NCBI GenBank assembly: GCA_017607445.1
Contig: JAEVHH010000011.1
Location: 1 to 60,710 of the forward strand
Source: Histoplasma ohiense
Lineage: Eukaryota; Ascomycota; Eurotiomycetes; Onygenales; Ajellomycetaceae
Direction: 5' to 3'
DNA length: 60,710 bases
How positions within the stretch are numbered: the first letter of the stretch is position 1; each line of letters opens with the position of its first letter. The translations under genes and the position numbers were made by a program. Under the pieces are notes generated by a model. The model was not told where the DNA came from, ran no database searches, and worked only from the letters and a program-made list of their open reading frames with translations. Of the stretch, positions 1 to 12,078 are shown piece by piece.

Positions 1-111
1 AAAAGTGTTAGAAAAGTTAGAACTCAAAGACTTAGAAATCACACAAAAACTATCTAGATCATACAAAGACTTCACAGATATGTTCAATGAGAAAGAAGCT
101 GAAAAGCTTTC

Positions 112-381
112 ATAATAGAACAACAGAGATATCTATATTAGAAAATAGCTATGTGGCGATAGAAGAACACAGAACACATCAGAATTAATGAGAAGAGACA
201 TAGCACATGGCACTATAGACAGCTGTAGTGTGTGATGGTTGTCTATATAATGCTCACTGATATCTGTAGATATTAGAAGATCGAGTGATTAGCTTTGAAT
301 AATAGAGATTGCTACCTTCTTAACATTCTACATGTGTACTTCACACTACTCTCATAATTATATCTACAACCATCTCTTACA
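112..381 (+). repeat. 5' LTR of Ty3 family 4
   Basis: About 270 bp, matching 8310-8581 throughout with mainly transition differences. The extreme left end is slightly eroded: the expected TGTAATAG start reads ATAATAG. It ends in CTCTTACA. Confidence 0.85.
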
Positions 382-589
382 ATTCTAATTGCTCTAAACT
401 TTATTTGAGTGGTCTGTTGTTACTATCTCATCTACAATAAAGCATGCAATGTTAGTTAAAACATGCAACATTAGTTAAAAACACACAAGATGATCTCAAC
501 ACACACAAGATCCCTTGAAAATCAATCTGAATCCTCTATCATCTCTGATGATCACAATGCACATTTGCAACAGTTGAACAATCAAATCT

Positions 590-1485
590 GTGAATGAGAG
601 CGAGCAATTAGCTATTCTGCATGCACAACAGCAGCTCAACAAGTTAGAAGTGCAGATTTGTGAAGATACTCTCATTGAGTCTCAATTAACTCAGAATATC
701 ATCACAGAACCACTGCAAAATCAATCTGTGAACAATACAGACAATGATAATGAAACACCACTGAGGTTAGAGATTAAGAACTATTATTGAGGAAAAAAAT
801 ATGTTAGAATTCAAGAACTATAAAAATTGCATATTGACTCTCTTTACACACCACTGCTGATATTATTGAAAGAAGGAATACAAGATAAATGATGCTAAAC
901 TCTATCTTGACACCCATGTTAAGCAGAAATGGTTGAATTTTTGTATCATTGTATAAGAGACATGGAGGAGCAACACTGTTGACTTTTGACAATATGCTAT
1001 CACATCTAGAAATGCAAATTAATGATCCACGGAACCAACACTGATTGATGAGTCAAAAGTTTCAAGATATGAAGCAACAAGAATGACAATCAATATGTGA
1101 TTTCTCTAAATATCTCAAAGACTGAAAGTACTACTTACTCTCTATAGTGAAGAACAAAGAATGGATAACTTGTGTAGTAAAACATTGAAGATATTATACA
1201 CAGAACTCAACTGTTGAAATCAAGAGCCTCAGAACTATAAAGAGTTGCTTCAAATTCTACAGACTCTTGAGAAAAATATGTCAGAGCAACAGTGTGCTAT
1301 TTGCAAAGAAAGATCTGCAATATTCATAGAGAATCAGCATTGTTCGATAAATCTAGCAATCATTGAAACAAGAGAAAACAAGAGAAACAAATGAGTTCAA
1401 CTGAACAAATCAAAAAGATAAATATAACTGAATGAAGGAGTGTTCTCACTGTCATAAGAAGGGTCATATTGCAAATGATTGTTGA
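590..1485 (+). pseudogene. gag: gag of Ty3 family 4
   Basis: This is a decayed nucleocapsid/capsid gene. The first open piece (590-790) is Gln/Asn-rich. The remainder needs frame changes and passes several TGA codons. At 1441-1482 a zinc knuckle is readable as Cys-X2-Cys-X4-His-X4-Cys (CSHCHKKGHIANDC), the RNA-binding motif of retroelement nucleocapsid. It lies directly upstream of pol, in the usual gag-pol order. The exact start is uncertain because the 5' part is too mutated. Confidence 0.7.
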
Positions 1486-1739
1486 ATATTACACTCTGAA
1501 AAGCACAATCAAGTTTGACAAGCAAAAAATCAACAATCTCAATTGTAGAAGCAGCTGCTGCATTGGAAATACAAACAACTAGACTGTGAGATAAACAGTT
1601 ATTGACAATGAATACATGAATGCTGACAGAAGTGGGATGGTTGATGGTGTGAATGCTAGTGAATTCTGACACAGATGCAAACTTTGTGTCCCACATCTCG
1701 AGCATCAAAATATTTCTCAAAGACAGGAAGATAAACCAA

Positions 1740-4700
1740 AAGTAGTGGAAGCAGTTGATAATTATAAGATTAAATCATATGAACAACAAAGAGCTGCAAT
1801 GAAGATTATCAATGATGAGACATGTCCTCGAGGAAGGATTCCACCATTTCAAAGAAGTCAATATTAGCAGATATGACATAATTTTAGACATGCTATAATT
1901 GAAAGCTGTGAACTCTGATATCAATTGAGTGTGAAGATGCTGAATCTATAGAAAAGCATCAAATATTAATCATGTACATCTGAATACTGCTAAAGAATTC
2001 ACAACACTAATTGATGATGGCAATATTATATTCACTGCTTTACCATTACAAGCTGTGAGTGCAGCAACTGAGTCAAATATCTCAGATGATTATAAAGATT
2101 ATTTTAATGTATTTCAAGAAGACATATCTGATATGGAACACACATCTCACAATCATGCCATAGATCTCAAACCTGGCAAGGAACCCTCATATCAATCAAT
2201 ATATAACTTATCACCTCAAGAACTCTCTGTTCTCCGAGAATATATCAAAAAGACATTAGAGAAGAATTGGATACATTCATCCAAGAGTCCAGCCAGTGCA
2301 CCAGTATTATTCACACTCAAGAAAGATGGAACCCTGTGTCTTTGCATGAATTATCAAGAATTGAATGAAATAACAGTCAAGAATTGATATCTACTGCTCT
2401 TAATAAGTGAAATACTTGATAGATTAGCAGATGCCAAAATATATACACAGCTGAACCTTAGAGATGCATATCATAGAATTCACATACAAGCAGAGGATGA
2501 ATGAAAAACAGCATTTCAAACACAATATGAACACTTTGAATATCTAGTCTTATCTTTTGAGCTAACCAATGTCTCTGTAATCTTTCAATCTTATATCAAC
2601 AAAGCCCTCAGTGACCTTTTAGATGTATATTGTGTGGCTTATCTTGATGATATCATAATCTATTCAAACACACTTGATGAACATGTCGTCCATGTTAAGA
2701 ACATGCTGGAATGGTTAAGATGATGAAGACTATATGTCAAACTTAGTAAGTGTACATTCCACACAACAGAAATTGGATTTTTGGGTTTTGTGATTACCAC
2801 ACAGAGCATTACTGTCAAGAAACACCACATTGACACAATTCTAGATTGATCAGAATCACAAACTATAAACAAATTGCAAATATTTCTAGAATTCATCAAT
2901 TTCTATCATCAATTCATATACAAGTTCTTGATAATAACAGCACCTCTGACTGAATTGTTAAAAGATTATGAAATAAAAAGAGGGAAGAATAACACATCTG
3001 TTCAGTTAGATGAAAACTGCAAGCACACAATTTTGCAGTTAAAGAATGCTTTACAAAAGCACTGTTGTTGATTCACTTTGATCCACAGCAAAAACTTCAT
3101 ATAGAAATGGATGAATCTGATGTTGCAATCACCACAGTAATATCACAATTAATGAATGATGATCACTGACATCTGATTGCATTTTGGTCTAGAAAGCTCA
3201 CAGAAACAGAAAGATGTTATCAAACATATAATCTAGAAATGTTGCCAATTGTAGAAGCTTTCAGACAATGGTATCACTACTTATATAGTAGCAGACACTC
3301 AATAACTGTTTTATCTGACCATGTCAATCTTCAGTGCTTCATGACAATGAAGCAGTTAAATGAATGTTAGATTCACTGAATAAAAATGCTCTCAGTATTC
3401 AATTTTGAAATAGAGCACTGTTCTGAGAAAAATAATCCCACAGATGCATCAAGTTGTCATTCGATTTTTGTAAAATATATAGCTTTCTTGACAGAGCTCT
3501 CATTCTGCAAGAGAAGCTACATAAGAGAATCTTTAAGTCACTAAAGACAAAAGAAAATACAAAGTTAGATCAATGTATCAAGATGATGCAAAAAGATCTG
3601 CAAGCTAATAAAAATTGTTGAACAAAGAGATCTATAGTCATTAATGACAACAACCTCTGCAGAATAAAGAATGCATCTGCAGATGAGAACAAGATCACAG
3701 ACATTACAGAATTAAATCTAGAAACTCTGATGTCACAGATTCTAGCTGTCAAAATATTTGAGTTTGAGACAGTCTATTGTGAAGAGATAGCTGAATCTAT
3801 CATTGAACTTTTTACTGCAGATTCGGAATAGAAACACTGACACATCTCGAACTTCACGGAAGATTAGAGATGAGTGATATTAGTATAGATAATCATTCAA
3901 TCTGAACAGTAGATAAAGATGATCTGCTCAGAAAAGATGATAAAGTCTACATATCATAAAACAAGACTGTAAGACATGAAATAATGAAAATGAATCACAA
4001 TGATCCTCGAGATGGCCATTTTGAATATGATAAAATCATTGAAGCAATCAAACACAAGTACTTGTGACATGGTATGAGTGATGAGATTGCAGAATATATG
4101 AGAACTTGCAATATTTGTCAACACATCAAGATACCACAGCACAAGTCATACAGATTACTACAATCACATTCAGTGTCAGATAAAAAATAATATACAATTA
4201 GTATAGACTTTAGTGAAGATCTGCCAGATAATAAAAAAGAAGTCAAATCTATAATACTTATTGTCATATTTGTTGATTTATTCATCAAATGAGTCATAAT
4301 TGTGCCCACATCTTCAGAGCTAGATGTAGAAGAACTCATGAGATATTATTGTATGAAGAGTTGCAAAGAACTTTGATCTATCTGTGAACATTATTAGCAA
4401 CTAAGATTCATTAATAAATAGCAAGTTTTGGTTGACATTGTGTTACTTACTTCATATTCAATGAAAATTATCAACAGCATTCCACCCGCAAACCGACAGC
4501 CAGACAGAATGATTGAATCAGATGATTGAATATTATCTTCACACATATTGCAGCTATCAGCAAGATAATTGAATAGAATGGATTTCTCTGACATAATGAG
4601 CATATAACAACATCTTCCACACATTGATAAAAATGACATCATCTGAAGCAATGATCAGCCAACCAACTGAACTTTGCATAGATGTGAAATCCTCAAGCAC

Positions 4701-5040
4701 AGATGTATCAAAATTGATGATGAAACAAGTGAAATAAATGAAGCAAACAGAGAACAAGATCTGAGAATGTCTGGAAAGCTATCAAAGCAGCTGAGAAAAA
4801 AGTATTACAATCAGCATCATATATCAAAAAGCTTTAAAATAGAGAACTGAATAATACTGCATACAAAAAATATATCCATCTTGTGACTCTCATTCAAACT
4901 AGATCATTGATTTTTGAGTCTCTTTCAAATAATTGATATCCACAGTATGCAGACATACTAAACTGAAACTCACACTGTAATATAAAGAAATTCATTCTAT
5001 ATTCCATGTTTCTCTTCTCAAATCTTATCACACACACAAC
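1740..5040 (+). pseudogene. pol: pol of Ty3 family 4 (protease, RT, RNase H, integrase)
   Basis: Reverse transcriptase is clearest at 2055-2960: an N-terminal substrate-binding region, then the catalytic YLDD box at 2640-2651 with both aspartates intact. RNase H follows at about 3066-3500. Integrase runs from about 3950 to 4900, with a His/Cys zinc-binding region near 4040-4130 and a core region after 4200. Conserved Trp positions appear as TGA (for example the E-W-K-T-A-F segment near 2500) and several Arg codons as TGA or CAA. Frames shift after about 3070. The element cannot make a functional polyprotein as it stands. Confidence 0.85.
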
Positions 5041-6227
5041 AGACAAATTCTGCAAGCAGAATCAATAATTATAGACATACGAAAAGAAATGAAAAGTTGA
5101 AGCTATATTAGACAAGCATCAATACCACAGTCAAACACAATATTTTATTAAATGAAAAGATTGTACAGATACAGATAATTCTTGAGAATCTGAGAAAAAC
5201 TTAATGAACAGTCAGAAATACTTGAAACAGTTTAATAAAATCTATCGAAGTCGGTCAGTAAATAAAAACAAAGAAAGACAGACAATGACTGCTGAATATA
5301 CTTATTCCACTCGAGAGATTAAAAAACAGATCTGTCTCAGCTTGATTAGTGTCATTCAAGAAATTGTCATCAAGACAAACCTGCTTATTATCTCGAGATT
5401 TCCTCAACTGACAAAGCACTAACATTTTCGACAATGACTTGAAAGCTGCAAGCCCGATTGATGTAATCACTGAGATCTCATCAATCACCATTTCAATCAG
5501 AGTCTCAGAAGAATCATTTCATTGAATCTCTCAGATCTTCACAGCAAAGAATTTAATCACTGCAGTCACAGCACTCTGCAAAACATTAATATTAAAGCAT
5601 TCGCATCGGTGACAATTAGATTCTCGAGCGGTATTGATAATCATCTGAGTCAATTCAACAGCATTCACTGACATTTAATAGAAAGTAATATTATATACTG
5701 TAAAAACATCTGTTTTGAATAATAACTTATCGGAACACAGATGTGCTTTGTCAGCGAGCAGTGCTTGCATTTTTTGCATTGACTCTCGGCAGACTCATAA
5801 TGATAGCAGAGGAATATTGTCAAATGTCAAATACAACAACAGCAATATACTGCTGCATTTCTTTCTAACACTTCAACAAAATCATCTGCTTCCTCATCTT
5901 CATCTAGACTGGCCAGTGGGATCGTGAATTTCATGTTTGATTTGATTTGGTTTGGTCGGTCAGATTTCTTTCGCGTGATTTTCAGTGGAACCAGGATCAG
6001 AATGAGAGTGTAAAGTGACTAGAATTATTAGAACATGAGTGAAATGGGACTAATAAATCTTGATATTTCATGTAAAGTAACTGACTATCAAAAATAAGAA
6101 CATGACCTGGGACTGACTATGATTTTGACTGAGGTTTGGTCCCATTCTGATGATTATATAATACATATCTTAGATATCAATCTGATGATATGATTGGTGG
6201 AGATATCACCCCTATCTAGTGCTGTCA

Positions 6228-6880
6228 ACCAATTTACCGCTGCTAAGCTATCCCTTCGCTGCTAAGCTATCGCTGCCAACCTCTCTATTGCTGCAAGCTA
6301 TCCCTCGCTGCTAAGCTATCGCTGCCAACCTATCTATCGCTGCCAACCTATCTATCGCTGCCAATTTATCTACCACTGCCAATCTATCTATTGCTGCTAA
6401 TCTATCGCTGCTGCCAATCTATCTATCGCTGCTAATCTATCGCCGCTGCCAATCTATCCCTCGCTGCTAAGCTATCCTTCGCTGCTAAGCTATCCCCTCA
6501 CTGCTAAGCTATCTCTCACTGCTAAGCTATCCCTCGCTGCTAAGCTATCCCTCACTACTAAGCTATCTATCACTGCTAATCTATCGCTGCCAACCTATCT
6601 ATCACTGCCAATCTATCTATCGCTGCTAATCTATCGCTGCTAATCTATCACTGCTAATCTATCGCTGCCAACCTATCTATCGCTGCCAATTTATCTACCA
6701 CTGCCAATCTATCTATTGCTGCTAATCTATTGCTGCTGCCAATCTATCTATCGCTGCTAATCTATTGCTGCTAATCTATCGCTGCTAATCTATCGCTGCT
6801 AATCTATCGCTGCTAATCTATCGCTGCTAATCTATCGCTGCCAACCTATCTACCGCGGCGAATCTATCTATCACTATCAT
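6228..6880 (+). repeat. Minisatellite of hAT copy a
   Basis: Tandem units of about 14 bp (GCTGCTAATCTATC) mixed with 18-bp variants (GCTGCCAATCTATCTATC, GCTGCTAAGCTATCCCTC). Units vary mainly by TCG/TCA/TTG exchange, which is CpG decay. Many units still keep CpG, in contrast to the surrounding DNA. Confidence 0.92.
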
Positions 6881-6986
6881 TACTAGTTCAAAATAGAACT
6901 AGAGCATAAACACACTAAACTTCTTTTGATAGGTAATGATTTTTGGTAACGCTCATAGCATTATATCATCTATATAGGGTAAATCA

Positions 6987-7033
6987 TGGTCCCATTTGGT
7001 CCCATTTTAACAAAATGGGACCAAATGGGACCA
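6987..7033. repeat. Perfect 47-bp hairpin in hAT copy a
   Basis: Two 22-bp arms built from TGGTCCCATT units surround a 3-nt loop (AAC). The same hairpin, also perfect, occurs in copy c at 21358-21404. Copies b and d keep decayed versions. Confidence 0.9.
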
Positions 7034-8309
7034 GAATCAGTAATTTATAAGAAGAACATGACCTGGGACTAGATTTATAATATAAACAGTGTAAAGTGAC
7101 TAATTTAATAAACACTATATGGGACCAGAACTAAGAAATTTGATAATGGGACTGGAGAAATATTTAGTCCCAGTTCAGTACATGGTCACACGGCCAGTCT
7201 ATCTTCATCCACATTGTCAGTCAACTCAAATAACATATCAAGATCTTGGCCCAGCAAGGATGACACTGATGTAATAGCAGAATGCAAAAACACACTTTTC
7301 AGAACACTGCTATAATTGAATGCCACACTTCTGCTGTGACAACAGATCATCAGAGTTTATATAGAATTACAGAATCTCATCCACATTCTTATAGATCTGC
7401 ACATCAAGTACAAATCTCACAACAGCAGTTTGATACATGGCAAATCTCTCATTCAGAACTTCATTGAAGAGCAGCATCTCATGAAATTCATCAATCAAAG
7501 ATTGATCAGTTTCATGAAAGCACTCGAGCATCTATAACTTCATTGAGTACTAAAAGCAATCTCAGTTTAAGAAAACTTACAGCAGCACAACTTTATTTGA
7601 TATATGACGAGATATGACAGCATGTTCATTTATCATTCACAAAGCAAGAATATACTGAAGGGTTCCGCAACCTTTTCAGACAACCCAAGCAAATGCTCTC
7701 GATGACAGACAGCATATCACTCTTTTATAGACTTGAACCAGCAGCAGAAACAGCTGGTTCTGACATTCTATCATAACTTTAATCAGTACCAAGACCTTGT
7801 TCAAAGAAGAAGGAGAAGCAAAAGCAACAAGAAAGAAAAACAGATGTTGAAGATTGAAATCAATATTGCAATATTGATCGAAAAGATTGCAACAACACAA
7901 AACTCAACCCAAAATAGAAAACACAATCACACAATCAAAACTTTGAATTTCACAATAAAAATTGCATAGAAGAATACAGCATACTTTGTTTGATAAATTA
8001 ATATATTCTTTTTAAATAAAAAATCATTGATGATGATGATGGTGATGATTTTGTTAGAGTATGATTTTTTGATGTAAAAATCAAAGAAAAGAGGTTCAGA
8101 AGTTGTGTCTAAATCATGATTGAACTGCAATGACATCAGAGATGAAAAAATGTTCTTTCAAAACAGCAACACTTCAGAATTAACCCTGACAATTAATTCA
8201 GCTCAATTCGTGAATTTCACTACAATATCAACCATGCAGCACATATTACAAACTTCACACATCACAGTAAGAAGCTCTGAAGATCAGGCCTTTGAAGAAG
8301 AGAGATAAT

Positions 8310-8581
8310 TGTAATAGACACAACAGAGATATCTATATTAGAAAATAGCTATATGGTGATAGAAGAACACAGAACATGCCAGAATTAATGAGAAGAAATA
8401 TAGTGCACAGCATTATAGACAGCTGTAGCACATGATGGTCGTCTATATAATGCTCACTGATATCCATAGATATTAGAAGATCAGCAATTAGCTTTGAATA
8501 ATAGAGATTGCTACCTTCTTTAACATTCTACATGTGTACTTCACACTACTCTCATAATTATACCTACAACCATCTCTTACA
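8310..8581 (+). repeat. 3' LTR of Ty3 family 4
   Basis: 272 bp starting TGTAATAGAC and ending CTCTTACA, preceded by a purine-rich tract (8293-8308) that fits a polypurine primer. It is followed by the target duplication CTTCC and the resumed family 1 sequence. Confidence 0.88.
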
Positions 8582-8586
8582 CTTCC

Positions 8587-11520
8587 CTCTCATCAAGAAC
8601 TCAGTATAGATCATACAATCAAACTCATTAAAGAAAATGATAAGAATTCACAACTGCTCTGAGATTCTCTCTACAGTATATCACACAATGAGCTTCTTGT
8701 TCTATGAAAAACACTCAACGGATTATTGAACAAAGACTTCATTTATATTAGCAACTCATTCATCACAGCATCTGTACTGTTCACAAAGAAATCAGAAGAA
8801 GGCTTACAATTCTGTATTGACTATCAAAAACTCAACAAAATTACATGAAAGAACTGATACTCTCTCTCACTCATCAACAAAATATTCAAATGAATAGAAA
8901 AAATAAAATAATTTACAAAGCTTGACATCTCTGCAGTCTTCCATAAGATAAGAATTAATGAAGATGATGAATGACTAACTGCTTTTTTGTACACATTACA
9001 GATTATACAAATGAACAGTGACTCTCTTTGAATTAATGAACACTTCAAACATGTTTCAGAAATACATTAACTGAGCTCTACAAGATCTGCTCAATAAGAT
9101 CATCTCAGTGTATATGAATGATATTCTGATCTTCACTGATAGACTGCTCACTGAGCACTGCAAGTATATATGATAAGTGCTTGACTGTCTACATAAAGCT
9201 GAACTGCAAGTGAACATTGATAAATGTGACTTTGAGATCAAGTCTACAACCTATCTAGAATTCATCATTGAAGCTGAAAAAGATGTATGTATAGATTCTA
9301 AGAAGATGAAAACAATTCTCAACTGAGAGATATCAGTCTCAGTAAAAGAAACTAGAAGCTTTCTAGAATTCATCAACTTCTATCAAAGATTCATCAAAAA
9401 CTTCTCTGATATCATACAATCATTGATGAATCTGATCTGGAAAAACACCATATTTCAATGAACTGATGAAGCAGACACAGCATTCAAAAAGCTGAAGTAT
9501 ATATTCACAAGTACTCTGATGCTGCAATCATTCAATTCAGATAAGTATACAATTCTTGAAATGGACATCTCAGATTATGTAGTAGATGAGGCACTGATAT
9601 AATATGATAACAAAGATGTTCTACAACTCTGTATCTTTATCTTGAAAAAGATGTCATTCATTGAATGCAACTATGAGATCTATGACAAGAAGCTTCTAGC
9701 AATCATACAATATCTTGAAAAATAAGAGTCTGAATTTATGAGCATTGAAAAGTTTGAGATTATTACTGATCATAAAAACTTAGAGTACTTCACAATCATT
9801 TATAAGCTCACTGAAAGATATATGTGTTGATCATTGTTTCTTAGCTGTTTTTCATTCACAATTTGTTATCAATCTGAAGTAGAGAACATTCTTGCAAATG
9901 CTCTGTTCTGCTGAGAACAAGATATATCATCTGATGACTTGGACAATAGATGAAAATACTGAGAGCATCAGTTAATCAACTCTGCAATCATAGAAAGTTC
10001 TACACAATCAGACAAACTCTGCATACATATCAATCAGTCTCAAGCTCAAGAACTCTTACTTGAAGAATAATAAAGACTAGCAGCAGAAGCAGATGAATTC
10101 TGACAGCAAGCTGCTGAAATTATACAAAGTAAAGCATCTTGATTCCCCACGAGACATATACTCAAGAATGAATATCTCAGCATGTTCAATCAAATATGAC
10201 AACTGCCTACACTTCTGAGATAGACAATGAGTCCTCAATTCAGAATCTCTACAAACATGAATCATGCAAGAAATTCATGACTTGCGATGACTGAGCACTC
10301 AGAATGCAAAATCATATACAACATCATCATTCAAGAATTCTACTGATCAGATATATTGAAAGACATACACTGATTTGTATGCAACTGTGATCACTGCAGC
10401 TCAGTGATAGTATGATATGAATACTGAAAAGAGATGCTGAAGCTTCTATCTGTTCTCAATCAAACTTGATATGATATAGCTATTGATTTTTGCAGTTTTC
10501 TTATCTGAAAGTGGAGATTCTATAAACATTCTAGTTATTGTTGATCAACTCAGCAAGGATGTAATACTACAGTTCTGTGATAAGATGAATACTGAAATAG
10601 TTGCAGATGCCTTCATTAGAAGCTCATTCTATTGTATACACAGTCTGCCTTCATTCATTGTGTCAGATAGAGACAGTCAATTCATCAGCACACTCTGAGT
10701 CTGCATATATCAATTATTAAGAATTGAACAAAAGTTATCAACAGTGTATCACTCGAGAGATTGATGAAGCTATCAAAAGAATGATACAAACAATAAAAAA
10801 ACATTCTCTGTAAGTTCTGCAATTACACACAAGACAACTGAAGCAATCTACTGTCACACACTGAGATTGCAATTAATAGTTGAGATTTCATCACAACAGA
10901 TGTAAGCTCATTCTTTCTTCATACAGATACAACTTAGAGATTCTGAACTTTCTCAAGACTTCTCAAGAAACTGCATACATCCACAGTCTCATACAGACAG
11001 CAGAGAATATCATGAGCAAGTTGAAGAAAGCTCACAAATGAGCGGAAGCTTCAATGATCAGCACTCAGTAAAATTACAAAAATCAAATAAACATCAGAAG
11101 AAGTTCTGCAACTCAATATTATATAGAAGACAAAGTCTGACTGAACTTCAAAAAATATAAGAATGAATCATCTCTTATATACACTAGATTATCATCACAT
11201 CAAGTATACAGTGAAGAAAGTGCTAGACACACATGATTATCAACTCAACATCTCATCGACATTCGTGACATCTTTCATACAAATCTGCTCCAACTCATGG
11301 CTGAGGATTCATTCTCCTCACGAGAGAACCTTCAATTGACAGTCATCTGCCATTGTAGAAGAAGACAATAAACTCAAGTGGGAAATCAAAGCAATTATCG
11401 ACAATAGAATCAATCACTGCTGCTGTAAATACCTCGTAAATAGATAGAATACAATCATTCAATCTGAGAATCTGTATCTGCCTTGAAGAATACTGCCATT
11501 CTCGGCATCTACAAGTCCTC
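8587..11520 (+). pseudogene. pol: pol of family 1 copy X (RT to chromodomain)
   Basis: RT sequence collinear with copies A and Z starts here. The YMDD position reads Y-M-N-D near 9105-9120, so the catalytic box is altered. RNase H lies near 9540-9830. The integrase core is readable at 10483-10900, including a V-I-V-D segment and the S-D-R-D-S-Q-F segment near 10660-10685. A chromodomain-like end near 11375-11500 (Y-L-V-x-R/W pattern) is followed within about 50 bp by the polypurine tract and LTR. Arg and Trp codons are frequently TGA. Confidence 0.82.
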
Positions 11521-11544
11521 ACTCACTCTGATAGAGAAGGATAA

Positions 11545-12078
11545 TATGACAGATTAGCATCTGTTAGTAATTAACTTATGCAATCAACTTCTCTTCGCAT
11601 TCACTCATTTCGATCATTTGTGATTTTTGCATAATTCTCAATGTTCTTCTGCTCTGTGCTCCACATTCATGTAGTTTCTAACAATTCTTTTACATAGCTC
11701 TTAACATTCTTCCACTTCATGCTCTGCACTTATATAGTCTTTAACAATTCTTTTATATAGCTTCTAACATTCTCTTGCTTCATGTTCTGTATTTGTGTAG
11801 CCTCTAATGATTCTTTCATGTAGTTTCTCAATGATTCCCTCATCTCACATTCCACACTTGTGTAGTTTCTAACAATTCTTATGTGTATCTTTTAATGTTC
11901 TTTCACTCCATACTCCACTGTGGAGCAGCTTCGATATTCTTCCACTCTGAACTTCTCTACATAAGAACTCTCTTTGTACAATCTTTTCTTCTGATTTCTT
12001 TTCTCTTTCTTTTCTTAATCAATTTGTAATCTGTATTAGAATAGTGCTTAGATCATTAATCGAAGTACGCTCATTACA
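11545..12078 (+). repeat. 3' LTR of family 1 copy X
   Basis: 534 bp, beginning TATGAC (from TGTGAC) and ending TCATTACA. It is preceded by the purine tract GATAGAGAAGGATAA. The body is made of about five tandem 63-66 bp pyrimidine-rich units. Confidence 0.9.

Larger units (their letters stand above)
5905..7201 (+). mobile_element. Non-autonomous hAT-like element carrying a minisatellite (copy a)
   Basis: A 1297-bp element whose ends are inverted: TAGACTGGCC at the left and GGCCAGTCTA at the right. It is flanked by an exact 8-bp duplication TCTTCATC (5897-5904 and 7202-7209), the target-site length typical of the hAT superfamily. It has no transposase. The left arm holds T/G-rich runs and scattered TGGGAC motifs. 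The middle is a minisatellite. The right arm holds a perfect 47-bp hairpin and further TGGGAC motifs. It lies inside the antisense gene of family 4. Confidence 0.88.
5201..7545 (-). pseudogene. Antisense, apparently spliced gene in the 3' region of Ty3 family 4
   Basis: I read a gene opposite to gag-pol, split by the hAT copy at 5905-7201. Going down the minus strand, an exon runs from about 7320 through the hAT site to 5727. It encodes an acidic stretch (TDNVDEDEEADDFVEVLERN) and then a Cys/Arg-rich stretch. A 59-nt putative intron (5726-5668; weak donor GTTATT, acceptor GTCAG) joins in frame to an exon at 5667-5302, interrupted only by TGA. A 60-nt intron (5301-5242; donor GTATAT, branch ACTGAC, acceptor ATAG) joins in frame to a last short exon ending with TAA at 5201. 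Segments upstream to about 7545 look coding, but I cannot place the start. No family recognised. The plus strand also has a short open frame at 7282-7467, so the 5' limit is uncertain. Confidence 0.5.
112..8581 (+). mobile_element. Ty3/gypsy element family 4, complete with both LTRs
   Basis: This is a complete LTR retrotransposon of about 7.2 kb once the nested hAT copy is removed. The LTRs lie at 112-381 and 8310-8581. The plus strand carries a CCHC gag and a protease-RT-RNase H-integrase pol. A further 1.9 kb of internal DNA lies between integrase and the 3' LTR and reads best on the minus strand. A purine-rich tract directly precedes the 3' LTR. Many in-frame TGA codons show it is dead. 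Confidence 0.88.
1..12078 (+). mobile_element. Ty3 chromovirus family 1, copy X (3' part), interrupted
   Basis: This is the right-hand part of a Ty3/gypsy element. Bases 1-111 match the protease/RT spacer of the better copy at 47752-47865. The sequence is then interrupted by the family 4 element (112-8581) and resumes at 8587 with reverse transcriptase, RNase H, integrase and a chromodomain, ending in an LTR. The five bases flanking the insertion (CTTTC left, CTTCC right) are the target duplication with one transition. The right end abuts the transposase of a Tc1 element, so copy X itself inserted there. Its left end lies outside the window. Confidence 0.85.

Noticed and set aside
5400..5500. 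V-I-D-E-I-S in the family 4 antisense gene as a PIF1-type Walker B box
   Set aside because: No Walker A or other helicase motif is readable nearby, so the short match may be chance.
6228..6880. CRISPR-like regular array
   Set aside because: Contiguous tandem units without unique spacers, inside a transposon, in a eukaryotic context.
7282..7467. Plus-strand 61-codon frame in the family 4 3' region
   Set aside because: Coding-like but short and not connected to pol; the minus-strand reading links through introns to a stop. Kept only as an uncertainty in that gene.
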